The position numbers and the translations under genes are program-made. Positions 11,242 through 23,080 of a stretch of 64,000 nucleotides of DNA are shown here, one piece after another. How positions within the stretch are numbered: position 1 is the first letter of the stretch; each line of letters begins with the position of its first letter. Source of the DNA: Cheiracanthium punctorium. Taxonomy: Eukaryota; Arthropoda; Arachnida; Araneae; Cheiracanthiidae. The stretch spans positions 744,001 through 808,000 of the forward strand of contig JAWZYV010018244.1 of NCBI GenBank assembly GCA_038373885.1. Reading direction: 5' to 3'. Below the pieces are notes generated by a model. That model made no database searches and was not told where the DNA came from. It saw only the letters and a program-made list of their open reading frames with translations.

Positions 11242-12106
11242 ACAAGACACATTTCTTCCAAACATCACACTGGTATTTATTTAAAAATTATGTGTACGCA
11301 AGATTACCATCCCACCCACCCAAACAGAATTAAAGGTATTACATTAACTTTTGGACGTTACGGTTCATAAGATTAAAAAAAATATATATATTTTATTCAG
11401 TTGAACTTAATGGCTTTTATTTTTTTGTTAGCAAATCATTTCACTCACCCGTAACATTGAGGTCAGTGGTATCCCCACTGGAAGGAAAGTAGAAAGGAGG
11501 TAAGCTTTATAACCTTCACAGATGACATTACGTGATATCTCGGCCTAATTGAAGGTTTACATACAAAATGGAGGTTATTTTCCCGACTTTTTCCAATAAA
11601 GTCGTGGATAAATCTTGACATTGCCTTGTAGGGTGAATTATATCGAAAATTGTTTCCTTTCTCTGTACAGACGTGCTTTTTATTTATATAAGGGAATAAA
11701 GTTTACTAGCTAAAATACATTTTAGCAAAATAAATTATCTTTTTAAATGTACACGAATGGTGACTGATTTTCATAATTTCATTTCAATTAAAAATTTTCA
11801 ATGCAACTCGTTATTTTACACGAATTATACATTTGAATGGATTCATAATTTGGAAAAGTACGCAAAGAAACATTTTGACTGATTTCTATTTCTTAGTTTG
11901 AACAGGGGATAATAATATCAAAAATAAAAGATTTCTAGAAACAGAATATCGCAAGCCAAGTTTTAATGATTTCTCTTTTTATGATGTTTTAAAAAATAGA
12001 ACAGTTTTTATCGAAGGGATCAGTTTACGGCAGTAATGCTCATACATAAAATATTTCAAAAGCTTAGATTCTAATGGAAAAAAAAAAGCATTTTTAGTTT
12101 ACACAC
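11242..12106. other. AT-rich stretch, nothing recognised
   Basis: No TIR pair, repeat match or domain-bearing reading frame detected. Confidence 0.55.
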
Positions 12107-12438
12107 TGTTGCTGGTAGTTAAATCGAGCGATGGCAACGGCTGCCCTTTTTTCAGCATTAGGCAGTCTATCCAGTTGTTCTTCTATATTAAGGTATTTTT
12201 ATCGTATTCTCCATTTTTCAGCAGATGCCAGTGCTTTTAAAAATAATCCTGACAAGTTTACAAATAATCGACCATTTTTACGGGAAATGATGTGCTAAAA
12301 AGTAAAGGATTCTCGTGGTAACTATGTCACCCTCAAGTATTTTTGTAGAAACCAAATTTATTCTTCGTGACTGACAACAGTCAAAACATCAGAGTTCTTG
12401 TGACCTAACGGCGAGGACACCGCGCGTTAAAGGGTTAA
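12107..12438 (+). mobile_element. TTAA-type MITE, copy A (5' truncated)
   Basis: Shares its sequence with copies B (27974-28430) and C (42590-42991), including GCTGGTAGTTAA near the start, AGCGATGGCAACGGCTGCCC and the terminus GCGCGTTAAAGGG followed by TTAA (12435-12438). The left end is missing. A second terminus-like TTAACCTTTTAAGGCACACT begins 10 bp beyond, at 12449, and may be the start of a related element. Confidence 0.7.
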
Positions 12439-13918
12439 AGCACTCTATTTAACCTTTTAAGGCACACTCGTCGCTTTGAGAACACAAAGCTCGGACATTT
12501 TGTCTGTCGGTTGCAAAAATACTCAAGCATTAGTCAATTTTCCAAGTATGCTTTAAAAAAATTGATTTCAATAAATATTTAAGATGGAATTGTTACACGA
12601 GAATACATTCTTTAGTTTTAGCACATAATTTCCTGTAAAAATTATCAACTATTTGCACAATTGATCGCAGACTGATTTGTTTATCAATACGGGCATTTTG
12701 CTGAAAACTGGAGAATGTGATGAAAATGCATCGATATACAGGGTGGCATAATTAGTAGAGGTGTTCAGAGACCGATTGTGAGAAAACTGTTGTGCCAAAT
12801 GGAACAAAATTTGCAGTAAATACTAATGGAGACCACGGGGTTTGGATTAAAAGAAAGTATCACCGCAAAACTATCTGGAAGACCATCAAATGTATCCACC
12901 ACATATAGCTTGCGTCTTTATTATCTGACATGGTTACACATAACCTTTTCAGAAGGAAACGATATCAATAACTCATACGTATCGTCATAGGCTTAGCATG
13001 GCTGAAAATTTTGGGGGACACATATCGAATTTAAGAGCAGAAAAGGGAAGTTTTACTATTTGAATTTACAAACAAATGTTGAAAATCAAAATATTTTAAA
13101 ACAAACTCTGGGGCCTGACACATGGACCTTGTGCCCCTATAACCTATAATTTTTCAGCAGTGGGGGTTTAGTTTTAAAGAAAGGCATTAATATAAGAAGG
13201 TTTACCTAAAATTTATAATGTAATTAAAGTTTCCAATCTGAATAGTATGTATTTGTTGATACATTTTTTGTATGTGAGTAAATGATTTTATTTATTTAAA
13301 TATTTTTAAAGAAATTAAAAATTACTTAAAGTATTAGTTAAAAAACTTATTTAAGTATATTTAAATAAAAAACAAATGGCAATAAGTTGCCAGCTAACTT
13401 AAAGAGTTTCATATGTGAATGAAACAAAAAAGTTATTTTCACACCCCCAAATCAATAACTTGGTACCGGCGCCAAAAAACTGTTGATTTAAAAAAAAATG
13501 TCAGTTAAAAAAGTTAGTAGATTATTTCAAAATATAGTACTGAAAACAACAAACACAAAATACTTCATTTAATTTTTTTTCATTTGTATTTACCAAATAA
13601 TGGGAATAAAAAGAAGGATGATTTCCAAAAGTGAATTTAAAAAAATATGGTGCACTTGATTTTGAGCTCTTATATTACTCATGTCATTGAAAAAGGGAAT
13701 GAACTATTCATAACAATCATTTTAAACATCGAAACTTTTTTAGTTCTCTTAATATTTTCATTTGAATGCAGAGGTAACAATAATAGTATTGTTTATGTTT
13801 ACCCTATAACTACTCGGAAAACCACTTTTTTTTTTCAGCATATTATTATACTTCTTAAAAAGGTTCTATGATTCTACTCTCTTTCCCTGGAGCTGTTTTA
13901 CCAATTCAGACTCTTCCG

Positions 13919-13955
<37 letters not shown>

Positions 13956-14189
13956 CTTTAGTATTAGATGTGATAAACGATAAAAATAACTTAACCCATA
14001 AAAATGAGATGGCAGCACTATCGCACCAATAAAGCTTATTAAATAAAAAAAATTAAAAAGTTCACCTACTGTAAAAATCCTGTATATCGCACAATAAAAC
14101 AATTTATTTTAGTTTTGATAAAATGGAACAACAACCTTGCATAATTTTCTTTCGTGATTTTTTCTTGATTGTGAAAAAATCTATAGAAC
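12439..14189. other. AT-rich region with one solo MITE-like end and a polyA tract
   Basis: TATACAGGGTGGCATAATTA at about 12736 is a Tc1/mariner-MITE-like terminus with no partner found. A run of 32 A lies at 13922-13953, plausibly a decayed retroelement tail or slippage. Nothing else is recognised. Confidence 0.5.
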
Positions 14190-14429
14190 CAGGCCAGGAC
14201 TGGCCCGGGTGTCCGACTGTCTGCAGACAGGTGGTCCCCACCCTCGGCGCCTCATTACATACATCAATTATCAATCATATATACATATATAATTAATTAA
14301 TAATAACACCATACCTCCCCCCCCCCGATATCCCGAAAGTTAACACATCCTATTATTTATCGGTTACACAATAACCCGCCCACCCTTCTCTTGAGACGGG
14401 CGGGCCCCTACCCTCACAGTCCGGGCCTG
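14190..14429. mobile_element. GC-rich hAT-like MITE
   Basis: Left end CAGGCCAGGACTGGCCCGGG; right end reverse complemented CAGGCCCGGACTGTGAGGG. The GC-rich ends contrast with an AT-rich centre. No clear 8-bp target duplication was found, so hAT membership rests on the termini only. Confidence 0.55.
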
Positions 14430-14454
14430 ATTGGTACAAAGTTATCAGAATAAC

Positions 14455-14695
14455 CAGTGGCGTATGCAGACTTTCTTCAAGGGAGGGCGGGGTTATAGGC
14501 ATAACTTTGTGTTAAAATGCGTAATATTTAAGCTAAAAATTGAAAATTTATGGACATTTTGTTAAAAAATTTTTGGCAACCCCCCCCCGCCCCGAAATTT
14601 TAATTTTTTTACTAGAATGAGTCTTGTGAGAAATTCTGCCTTTTTTACCCTTTGAACCCCCCTCCAAAGTGTTTTTCTGGATACATGCATGACTG
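14455..14695 (+). mobile_element. hAT-like MITE, same family as 58616-58792
   Basis: Starts CAGTGGCGTATGCAGACTTT with TCTTCAAGGGA after it, closely matching the element at 58616 (AGTGGTGTACGCCGACTTTC). Shared interior blocks include TTTATG(G)ACAT/TTTATGTTAAAAA-like sequence and C-rich patches. The right end is placed at GGATACATGCATGACTG by analogy. No target duplication is visible. Confidence 0.45.
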
Positions 14696-15577
14696 TTGTA
14701 GTACTTTATTTGTAACCTTGATCTGTCTGCAGCCATTTATTATTATTTCGGGGAGCCCCGACAATGCCCATAACTTAAGAACCTCTGCTTTTCTTGAGTG
14801 ATTTTTGAAAAGAATTCTGAATATTTAAATTCATGATTTTATTGCAAATTGCATATTTTAAACAGGCTTTTTTACTATTGTATCAAAAAGAAAAAAGAAA
14901 ATAAATATAAAAAAGTGTTGTAAATATAAATAATTAAAAGTCTTACTCATTCCAAAACCAACTATACGTTATTGAGGGAAAATGCATTCAGTTAATAATT
15001 TACTCGCTCCATCTGCTCTATATTTCTTTCCGGAAATAATTGTTTTGGGAAGGACTTGTTTTCTGTTATGTACTTGTCTATAACTTTATCAACTATATTA
15101 TTCTGAGAAAGTTCATTCAAGTAATAATTAGTCTCCACACCATCTGCTGTACAACATTCCTTTTCGGTAAAAAATTTTTTGGGGGGATTCGTTTCTGTTA
15201 ATGATAGGTATAAACAGTGCCGTATTTCTAAATCGGCCGCGGCATAGAGCTGCCTTTTTCTTTTCTTTCCTTCCTTTTTCTTTTTTCTTTTCACCACAGG
15301 CGGAATGCAGCTGATACAGACTTCCCTTTTTGTTTCTGTTTGCTTATTTTCCTCTTCCATATTAAAAAGTATTTATCCAATACATTCATTTCGTGGAGAC
15401 TGGTCATTTTCGATGTCACGAATCATTTGCCAGGGTGAATAACCATTGATGCCACCTGACCCTTTCAAATTAACATTAACATGAATTATATAATAGGGGT
15501 TCAAAATTAAGCCACTTACGAAAAAATTTCCTAGTTGTGGCCCTTCCAATTTAAGTCGGCATTTTTCTCTAGCCAAC

Positions 15578-15612
<35 letters not shown>

Positions 15613-15948
15613 GACAACGCACTGATAGTATGCATGGAGATTTAAAATAAAAGGAACATGCTGGGACATTGCGATTTTAATACTGTTTATCACCAGCATG
15701 GACCCTGAGTATAAAATACTATCATGCAGGAATGGCTAAGAGTTTATTTAAAAGCTTAAAAGCAAATTCAGTATGTAAAAATTGTTGACCTGCCTTTACT
15801 TTTCTTAAAGGTTGTGCAAAAGTGAACTAAATACAATTTTGCATCAGGATTATAAAAAATAGTCTATGCAGGAAATTGAAGGAGAAATTAGGATGTTGAA
15901 ATGCTAAATAGTTACGTGGACTAAGGCTCCCACTTGTTCATCAGTGTT
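14696..15948. other. Unassigned stretch with a long polyA tract
   Basis: A run of about 31 A near 15580-15610 interrupts otherwise AT-rich sequence. Minus-strand frames at 14992-15360 and 15373-15699 include homopolymer translations (Phe or Lys runs) and show no domain. Confidence 0.5.
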
Positions 15949-16072
15949 CAGGAGCAGCCCGACACGGTAAGCAAAGTGAGCATCGCATCGTGGCGCCATT
16001 TCGTACTCAAAAACTGAGAAAAACTTGATCTAGATCATAAAAGGGGGCGTCACATACTCTAGGGCCGCCCTG
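15949..16072. mobile_element. hAT-like MITE, same family as 35218-35449
   Basis: Left end CAGGAGCAGCCCGACACGGT continues AAGCAAAGTGAGCATCGCAT; right end reverse complemented CAGGGCGGCCCTAGAG. Flanking 8-mers TCAGTGTT (15941-15948) and TCTGTGTT (16073-16080) agree at 7 of 8 positions, as expected for an old hAT target duplication. The element at 35218-35449 carries the same terminal block (GCCCGACACGGTAAGCAA on its complementary strand). Non-coding. Confidence 0.8.
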
Positions 16073-16241
16073 TCTGTGTTAGTGTGGTGACAGGTAAGAG
16101 GATCTATGACGATCATCGATATTGTTAAAAATCGACTTGCAATATCAATTGTCCAGTGATTTTTATCGTATTAGTGGATACATTGTGATTGCCAGTATTG
16201 CTATTCATCTGGCAGCTAAAAAGACTGTAACTGTGGTCTGG

Positions 16242-17464
16242 TACACTATCTGGCCCAAAGTATCCGGACCCAGTGGTATGGACTTAGAGCGTCCTGAGGC
16301 ACATATTAATATGATGTTGGTCCCCCTTTTGCATTGATGACAGCCTGCACATGTCTCGGAAGACTTTCCACCAATTTTTGATAGGTGGCCATAGGAATTG
16401 ACTTCCAAGCGTCCATCCCAGCTGAAGTGAGTGCTTGCAGTGAGGATGGTCGATTTGGCCGGCTACGTAATATGCGCTCTAATTCGTCCCAAAGGTGTTC
16501 TATGGTATTTAGATCGGGGCTCTGAGAAGGCCAGTCCAGTTTTTGAACACCCATTTCGTCAAACCACGTCTGTGCAACCCGATGTGTGAACGGAGCAGTT
16601 ATCCTGCTGGAAGAGAAATGGGCCTTCCCCGAAATATTGACATAGAGTTGAGAGTGCAGCATTGTCCAGAATGTCCACATACATCGCAGAGTTCATGTTT
16701 CCAACCACAGGAACTAACGGACCCAAGCCAAACCACGAGAAACACCCCCACACCATTATACTGCCACCGCCAAACTTAACGGCACAATGCAGTCACGAAA
16801 AAAACGTTCGCTGGGAATCCGCCAAATCCAGACGCTTCCATTCGACTACCAGACTGTGAAGCGAAATTCATCACTCCAAAAAACAGTTCTCCACATGTCC
16901 ACAGTCCAATGACGGTGAGCTCTGCACCATTGCAATCGATGCTTCGCATTCTGTGGAGTGATGGTCGGCTTGTGAGCGGCTGCATGACCGTAGAATCCCA
17001 AGTTGTTTAACTCTCGACGAACAGTCCTGCTGCTAACACTAACGCCTGATGAACTTTGGAACTCCTGAGAAATTTCCACCAACGAGGACTTGCAATTGTG
17101 TTTCACTACGCTTTTCAGAGTCCTGCGGCTGCGTTCTCTAAGTTTTTTTGGCCTACCACTCCGTTTTTCTGCAGTTTCACTTTCTCGACGTTTCCACTTC
17201 ACAATTACATCACTCACAGTGGATTTAGGCTTCTGTAGAATATCCAATCTCACGAACTTATTTCCCACAAAGGTGGCATCCCACTATACTGCCACGATCT
17301 AACTCACTTAGCTCCTTTGACTGACTCATTGCTTCACAAACGAATACATACAACCAGACAAACCACTACCAACACTTTTATAGCTTTCGTTTACTCATCA
17401 AATTGCGTCACCGCCAGAACCACTTTTTTAGGGGGTGTCCGGATACTTTTGGCCAGATAGTGTA
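16242..17464 (-). mobile_element. Tc1-family DNA transposon with both TIRs
   Basis: Ends read TA-CACTATCTGGCCCAAAGTA on the left and, reverse complemented, TA-CACTATCTGGCCAAAAGTA on the right; the TIR is about 27 bp with few mismatches and is bounded by TA. The body is filled by one minus-strand transposase, now broken. Its ~1.22-kb length is close to normal for Tc1 elements, so little has been lost besides reading-frame integrity. Confidence 0.92.
16306..17329 (-). pseudogene. Tc1-type transposase, DD34E, multiply disrupted
   Basis: Transposase that would cut and paste the surrounding element at TA sites. Read on the minus strand from an ATG at 17327-17329 (MSQSKELSEL...), it shows the N-terminal paired-type helix-turn-helix region (SGRPKKL motif near 17140), the first catalytic Asp in WSDEFRF (about 16860), the second in QQDNCSVHT (about 16620) and the catalytic Glu in SPDLNTIEHLW (about 16500). 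The C-terminus is INAKGGPTSY near 16306, so family length (~340 residues) is kept. Lesions: a frame change near 17265, a stop at 16846-16848 where Gln is expected, a frame change near 16785 and another near 16600. A dead copy; mobile only if complemented in trans. Confidence 0.9.
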
Positions 17465-18676
17465 GCAGAAAAAAATGAAGCTTGGCGTAGGACACTGTAC
17501 ATTGTTTTATACCTTGTAGAATACTATAGTCAAATTTACAATAAGGTCGCGGATAAATTTTGGTTTGTGATTCCTGGAAATACAGTTTTATACGGAAATT
17601 TATTGTTGGGCTTATTGAGAAGGCTTAAAACGCCTTTTCACTAATCCACAAAGGCATTGCAAAATGATGACTCTACTTCAAACGAATTTTCGCAGGAGGT
17701 TCTGGTTATATACGAAAGGAGGAAAAATTAAGGGAGTAAGTCCTTCTCAAGGTGTTTTTCTCAATTTTCTCAACTTTTTCTCAACTGTCTTCGAAAGGAC
17801 TTTTTTTAAAGTCAAGTGGTATATATAGTCACTATCTTTCTACCCGATGATGAAGGCTAAAATTACCATCGAAACGCTGGTTTGCTTGTATTTGAAACTA
17901 GCACTTATTTTTGATTCGTGAATGCTTCAAACGGTGCTTTCAATTGTGACGTACTCACAGGTGCAATATTTTATTCCCATGCACACACGTATAAAGTCAA
18001 ATGGGGTAAATGGAAAGAACAGATTTGACTCAGCGGGATTACTCAAGGAACTAAAGGAACTACTTTTTTAGCTCCGCGAAATTACTCAAGGAACTGAAGG
18101 AACAAAATTTCTCGGAAATCTTAAGAAACTGAGCTTCATAAATGGTTGAAAGAGTTCTTAAATTTTCTGAACAGCTGCAATCTCGGAAAAACTCTTTATA
18201 CACTGATTTATACCTCATTTTTCAACGAATAATTTTCGTACTCTATGGAAACGTAATATTTCACGGAATTCTTCTTCCTGAAAGAAGAGTTAAAAAATTC
18301 GTTGAATCTGAAGAGGTTTCTTCAATTGACAGGAGAAAAAAAGAAAATAAACGGATATTCATCAAATAAAGGAGATATTCCGGCAGGACTATGCTGACAC
18401 TAAAATTTCTGTGAATTGAAGACATAATTTTTGAGAGCGTGATCATCCAATGATGATCAGTTGATATGTAATTGTGATAAAAGTTGATTTTCAAAGTTGA
18501 CCGTTCATGAACATCTTCTAGTACCTTGTATAGTTGAAGATTCTTTTTTTTTTATGTTTGCGCATTTTTCTTTCATTAAAAATACAGTTAAAGTTTACAC
18601 GATTTAATTTATTCATTTATTACCATTTTATGCTTCACGTTCCCCGAAAATCAAAAATGGAATTTATAAGTAACAC
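17465..18676. repeat. Unassigned stretch with a short tandem duplication
   Basis: At 18034-18105 a ~45-bp unit occurs twice (core ATTACTCAAGGAACT, then AAGGAAC). Near 17846 a GATGATGAAGG...CATCGAAACG motif recalls Penelope/DIRS-type terminal motifs, but it lacks a good hammerhead fold. Otherwise AT-rich and unrecognised. Confidence 0.4.
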
Positions 18677-18890
18677 GAGGCGAATTGAAACAACTACTTG
18701 CGGTAAATGTAAATATGCTGTCTTCGTTACGAAATTAAATGTATAGAGTTATTAGCCTCCCAGCTATCTGTCTGCCACAGTTCTGTCCTATGTGAACGGC
18801 ACTGGAAAATAACTGTTTCCATTTACCCAAGTCTGTGAGGTGGAATTGAAAAACAACGCGGTAAATGTAAACAGGCTCTCGTTTATTCCC
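18677..18890 (+). repeat. Direct duplication of a ~50-bp block
   Basis: GAATTGAAACAACTACTTGC followed by GGTAAATGTAAA (18677 on) is repeated as GAATTGAAAAACAACGCGGT with AAATGTAAAC (18843 on). Both continue into a CT-CGTT stretch. The origin is unknown. Confidence 0.6.
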
Positions 18891-19432
18891 AAATAAAGTT
18901 CAAGCTGAAGTTGTTGCGTGCTCCTGACAAAAACTCGCTAAATGACAAGGAAGTTTAAATTTGTCCAATAAGTTGGAGGTGTATTTGAACTTGCAACATC
19001 AATTTTTTTTCTATTTACCATAACTGATCCTAGATTGTTAAATGTATAACTTAGACCCCGTGCGTTGTGTTGTGTTGTTGGATTACGGCGAATTAGATAC
19101 ACGAGGGCTCTAGGCCGAGGGATACTAGGATACTACCTTCAGGAACGGCCTACCTATTTGGTTTAAAGCCTGTTTTAGTTCCTGAAGTGTCCTACTGTCC
19201 TGCTGAACCCTAGCTCTAGGCTCAGGTCCAGCAAGCAGCGGTTTCCCTCATTTTTATTTTATTTTTTTTACAGCACAATTTTTGGATTACAATTGGTAAA
19301 ATACATCAGTGTTATACAATATAAAGGCAGTTAGTTTACAATGGTTTACAATTGCTCACAATATTGTTCTTAGTAACATTTCACCATAGATACATATATT
19401 TAACACGTTCTTTTTTTCCCCTTTTTTTACAC
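18891..19432. other. Unassigned stretch with short inverted similarity to the neighbouring SINE
   Basis: CTAGGCCGAGGG near 19110 recurs near 19433 (CTAGGCCGAGGG), so the two positions may delimit related repeat fragments. No coding feature is visible. Confidence 0.4.
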
Positions 19433-19605
19433 TAGGCCGAGGGGTGGGGAGTCTTGCTAAAGAGTCCTAACCCGTATTTACGCTAAATTTCGGAGAAAAG
19501 CATGGAGAACTCCGAACGGTTAGGTCGGCGGACGCGACCTGGTTCTGAACCAAGCACATTTCGTCTTCCGGTTCAGCGCACTATGCGTTATGCCAATTGT
19601 GGGGC
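19433..19605 (-). repeat. tRNA-derived SINE-like element
   Basis: On the minus strand, TGGCATAACGCATAGTG (19579-19595) resembles a pol III A box and GGTTCAGAACC (19541-19551) a B box, about 35 bp apart as in tRNA genes. A unique body follows with CTCCGAAATTTAGCG and a G/C-rich end. It is unrelated to the SINE at 3291. Inference from box spacing only; no second copy is in the window. Confidence 0.45.
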
Positions 19606-20322
19606 ATTTAGACCACAGAAAGCAGTATTTCTTAAAATATTATGCCAATGCGTTAGGCAAAAATTCTACTCAAAAACTAAAATTTAATTCTCGTCTTTAT
19701 AATTTTTTGTTTTATTTTTTGAACTCTAAATATGCATTTTATATTCCAAATTTCTAGTAAGCGAAAAATCTTTAAGGGAAAAATATATCATTACTCTATG
19801 AAGGGCCGTAATTCCTTTAGTACACACACAAACACACATCTGTTGAATATAAAACTAATAACAAAAAGGAAGCTAAAGTTTTTGTATTCAATTTCGAACA
19901 GCCGCTGAGGCAAAGAAAAAGCGAAATAGAAGTACCTTGTCAATTTTAAACTTTTATAACAGTCAAGGCTGCCAAAGAAACGGAATTATCTGGAAAATGA
20001 AACAAAGTTATGCGAAGGAATCGTAGAACAATTGTTCTAAAGGCGATATCTAAAGAAATTTAATCTTTACAATATATTGAGTGGAATATTGATTTTTCAG
20101 ATAAATTAGATTTGCGGAAAAAAGTTGTTCAGCAAGAATCAAATAGCAGCATTACTGAAGACACGAAAAAGGAATTTCAAAAGCAACTCTTTAAAAGTTT
20201 CTGTATTATGATAAAACCAGCGAAAGAGAAAAATTACTTTAGGAAGAAATACTTTGAAAATTATTATTATTTTTTTAAAGAACAGACGAGCTTTGATCTG
20301 CTGGATTAAAATCTCTTTCTGA

Positions 20323-20804
20323 CAGTGGCGCACACAGGATTTTCTCTTGGAGGGGGTCCGGCCCGTGACGGCAACCAACACGACTGATCTTGTGGGGGGG
20401 GGGGAGGCAAAATGGTGCAAAGCACGTGGGCAGCCAAATTTAAGGGTGCGAAGAAGAAAAATTTAAACCATAAACTTTGCAAAAAAAGATTGCCTATTTT
20501 AATTTGCCCGTGGGCGGACGACGATCAAGAAACGGTTCTACCAACCACTGGAAAAAATGCGGAACAAAAGGTTTTATCGTGACCATTTTTTATAGACTGT
20601 TCCGCTCTTCGATTTTCTTGTACGGTTTTCAATTGATTTTTATTAATTTTTCTTAATTGGTAAAAACAAGAATTTGGTGGTAACGTGTAACATAGAACGT
20701 GTGTTAAAATGTCAAGAATTGCATGATGATTTGACGAAGTAAAGTTGATAGCTCTTATGGGAGGGGTCCAGACCCCCTGGACCCCTCCCTTGTGTGCGCC
20801 AATG
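20323..20804. mobile_element. hAT MITE with perfect 8-bp target duplication
   Basis: CAGTGGCGCACACAGGATTT at the left and, reverse complemented, CATTGGCGCACACAAGGGAG at the right. CTTTCTGA flanks it on both sides (20315-20322 and 20805-20812). The exact 8-bp duplication and CA..TG ends place it in the hAT superfamily. The 482-bp interior is non-coding; a minus-strand frame at 20525-20845 is incidental. Confidence 0.9.
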
Positions 20805-20812
20805 CTTTCTGA

Positions 20813-22224
20813 CACCATGCACATTTGAACAAATAGTGGCAACACATAAGTTTAGTAGTGTTAAGCAAGAGATAAAAAATTTTAGAAAACAATCGTTATG
20901 TTTGAGTCAGTACTTATTATTTAGAAAGATAAACATAAACATGTGTGAGCGTGAAAGCGAAAGAGAGAGCACAGACTCACTACTTGCTGATTATTATTAA
21001 GAGGAACGAATAAAATATGTTCTTCATCTCAAACCGTCTTCATTAGGGGATTAAGATTAATTGCACCAAGAGAGATGAATCATGACGAAAGAATTGATTG
21101 TAAAAGGTCGTTCCGACATAATCTTGGTGCATGTGCTTAACATTACAGGGTATGAACTTAACAATACATTAATGTTCGTTCCCTTTTCTGTATAATTTTT
21201 TGTTTTTTATGGCTCATCCTTGCTTCCTGGAATGGGTTTTTGATCGTTTCGCTGGGGCACAGTGTTTGCTCAAGAGCAATAAAATCAAACAACCTTTAAA
21301 GTAATTCTTTATATATTTTTATTTGGAAGATAACTAATGAAAATAGAATATATAAAGTATACAGATATTAAAAATAAAATTGAAACTCTTGTTGCGGTTT
21401 TTTTTTTGTTATTTTGTTGCTGAAACGTCGATACCGTTTTAGACAGATCGATATACAAGAAAGGATACAAGAAAAATATTGTGAACTTTAAAAAACCTGA
21501 GAATCCACTCATTCCCCAAATTTTAGCACATTTTTGCGCTTTTGAAGTTTACAAACTTCCTCCCAATATCCGATAGAGCAAGGCAGTGATTCCATAGAGT
21601 AAGAAAGTCAAATATAGTAAATTAGACTGAGTCATTTTAATGTCACAGGTTTAAAAATGCATTAGAAATCTAATTATGGTTGAAGGCTGTGACGCAAATG
21701 TTATTAGAGAAATGATTCCGAAAATTCTCATTTTAAATCCGTAGTATTATTTTGGTGCGAAAAAAACCGCCAAGAAGGGTCATTCTCTCCGGAGCTCAAA
21801 ATATCGTCCGTAGAAAATAAAATGCAGAAAATTCCACATTTTATTTTACATTTTGACGTACTTTTTCTATGGAATCTAGCATCTAAAAATTGTTGTTATC
21901 CGTTAGCGTGAAGTTCTAAAGAGCTGCAGAACCAAACTATAGTATACTAAGGAAGTTCTTCAAAGCAAAGTTCGGTTCATTCTTTTCAGTTTAGGTTAGC
22001 AATTCTTTGCAAACGTTAATGTTAGAAGTAAAACAGTTTGGCAGTTTTGAAAAGTCTGGTTCAATCAAAAAAACTTCAATTACGAGTGTTGGAAAGTTCT
22101 TCCTCCTGGTGCTTCAGCTTGCATACACATAATCAGATTTCTGCTGGAATTTGCTACATAAACAACATATTTCCGAAATCGGCTTCTATTCATATTTAAA
22201 CTGGGTATGGAGGCCTTGCATAGC
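20813..22224. other. AT-rich stretch, nothing recognised
   Basis: A purine-rich AGAGAGAGCACAGAC patch occurs near 20960. No repeat match or domain-bearing frame was found. Confidence 0.55.
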
Positions 22225-23080
22225 ATATATAAAGCTTTGTCTCGTCTCATAAAATTCCCATGCAGTAATGTGAAGTAGGGTTGTTTTGTCATGCATAACA
22301 GCTATGCAAATCTCTCTCTAGTCTCGCCGCACAAAATTTCCATGTAGTAATGCAAAGTAGGCTTGTCTTGTCACACATAACAGTTACAAATCTCTGTCTC
22401 GTCTCACAAAATTCCCATGTAGTAATGTGAAGTGCTCTTCTCTTGTCACGCATAACAGCTACAAATCTCTGTCTCGTCTCACAAAATTCCCGTGTAGTAA
22501 TGCGAAGTGGGCTTGTCTTGTCATGCATAACAGTTGCAAATCTCTGTCTCGTCTCACAAAATCCCCATGCAGTAATGTGAAGTAGGGTTACCTTGTCATG
22601 CATAACAGTTACAAATCTTTGTCTTGTCTCGCTGCACAAAATTCCCATGCAGTAATGCGAAGTAGGCTTGTCTTGTCACGCATAACAGTTGCAAATCTCT
22701 GTCTCACAAAATGCTCACGCAGTAGTATGAAGTAGGGTTATCTTGTCACGCATAACAGCTACAAATCTTTGTCTTTTCTCGCCGCACAAAATTCCCATGC
22801 TGCAAAGTATAGGCTTGCCTTGTCACGCATAACAGCTACAAATGTCTGTCTCGTCTCACAAAATTCCTATGCAGTAATGTGAAGTAAGGTTATCTTGTCT
22901 CGTATAACAGCTTCAAATCTCTGTTTTGTCTCGCCGTACAAAATTCCCATGCAGTAATGCAAAGTATAGGCTTGTCTTGTCACGCATAACAGCTACAAAT
23001 GTCTGTCTGGTCTCACTGCTCGAAATTCCCAAGTAGTCATGTGAAGTATTAATGTGAAGTACTCTTGTCTTGTCACGTTT
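22225..23080 (+). repeat. Minisatellite-like tandem array, ~75-82-bp unit, about 11 units
   Basis: The block CTTGTCACGCATAACAG recurs at 22294, 22376, 22451, 22526, 22601, 22681, 22751, 22828, 22903 and 22985 (first base of CATAAC or its variant). Each is followed by CTACAAATCTCTGTCTCGTC and then ACAAAATTCCCATG and CAGTAATG(T)GAAGTA. Several adjacent spacings are exactly 75 bp, which keeps a minus-strand frame open over several units (22289-22648, repeating ETRQRFVTVMHDK). Diverged units and 70-82 bp spacing mark it as old. It is not CRISPR: there are no unique spacers. Confidence 0.93.

Noticed and set aside
13922..13953. PolyA tract as the tail of a processed pseudogene
   Set aside because: No gene-like sequence lies on the appropriate side; slippage or a decayed repeat tail is equally likely.
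17840..17885. Hammerhead-ribozyme-like or Penelope terminal motif (GATGATGAAGG...ATCGAAACG)
   Set aside because: The CUGAUGA core is not exact and no three-stem fold could be drawn convincingly.
22225..23080. CRISPR-like array
   Set aside because: Repeats are contiguous diverged tandem units without unique spacers, in a eukaryotic transposon-rich context.
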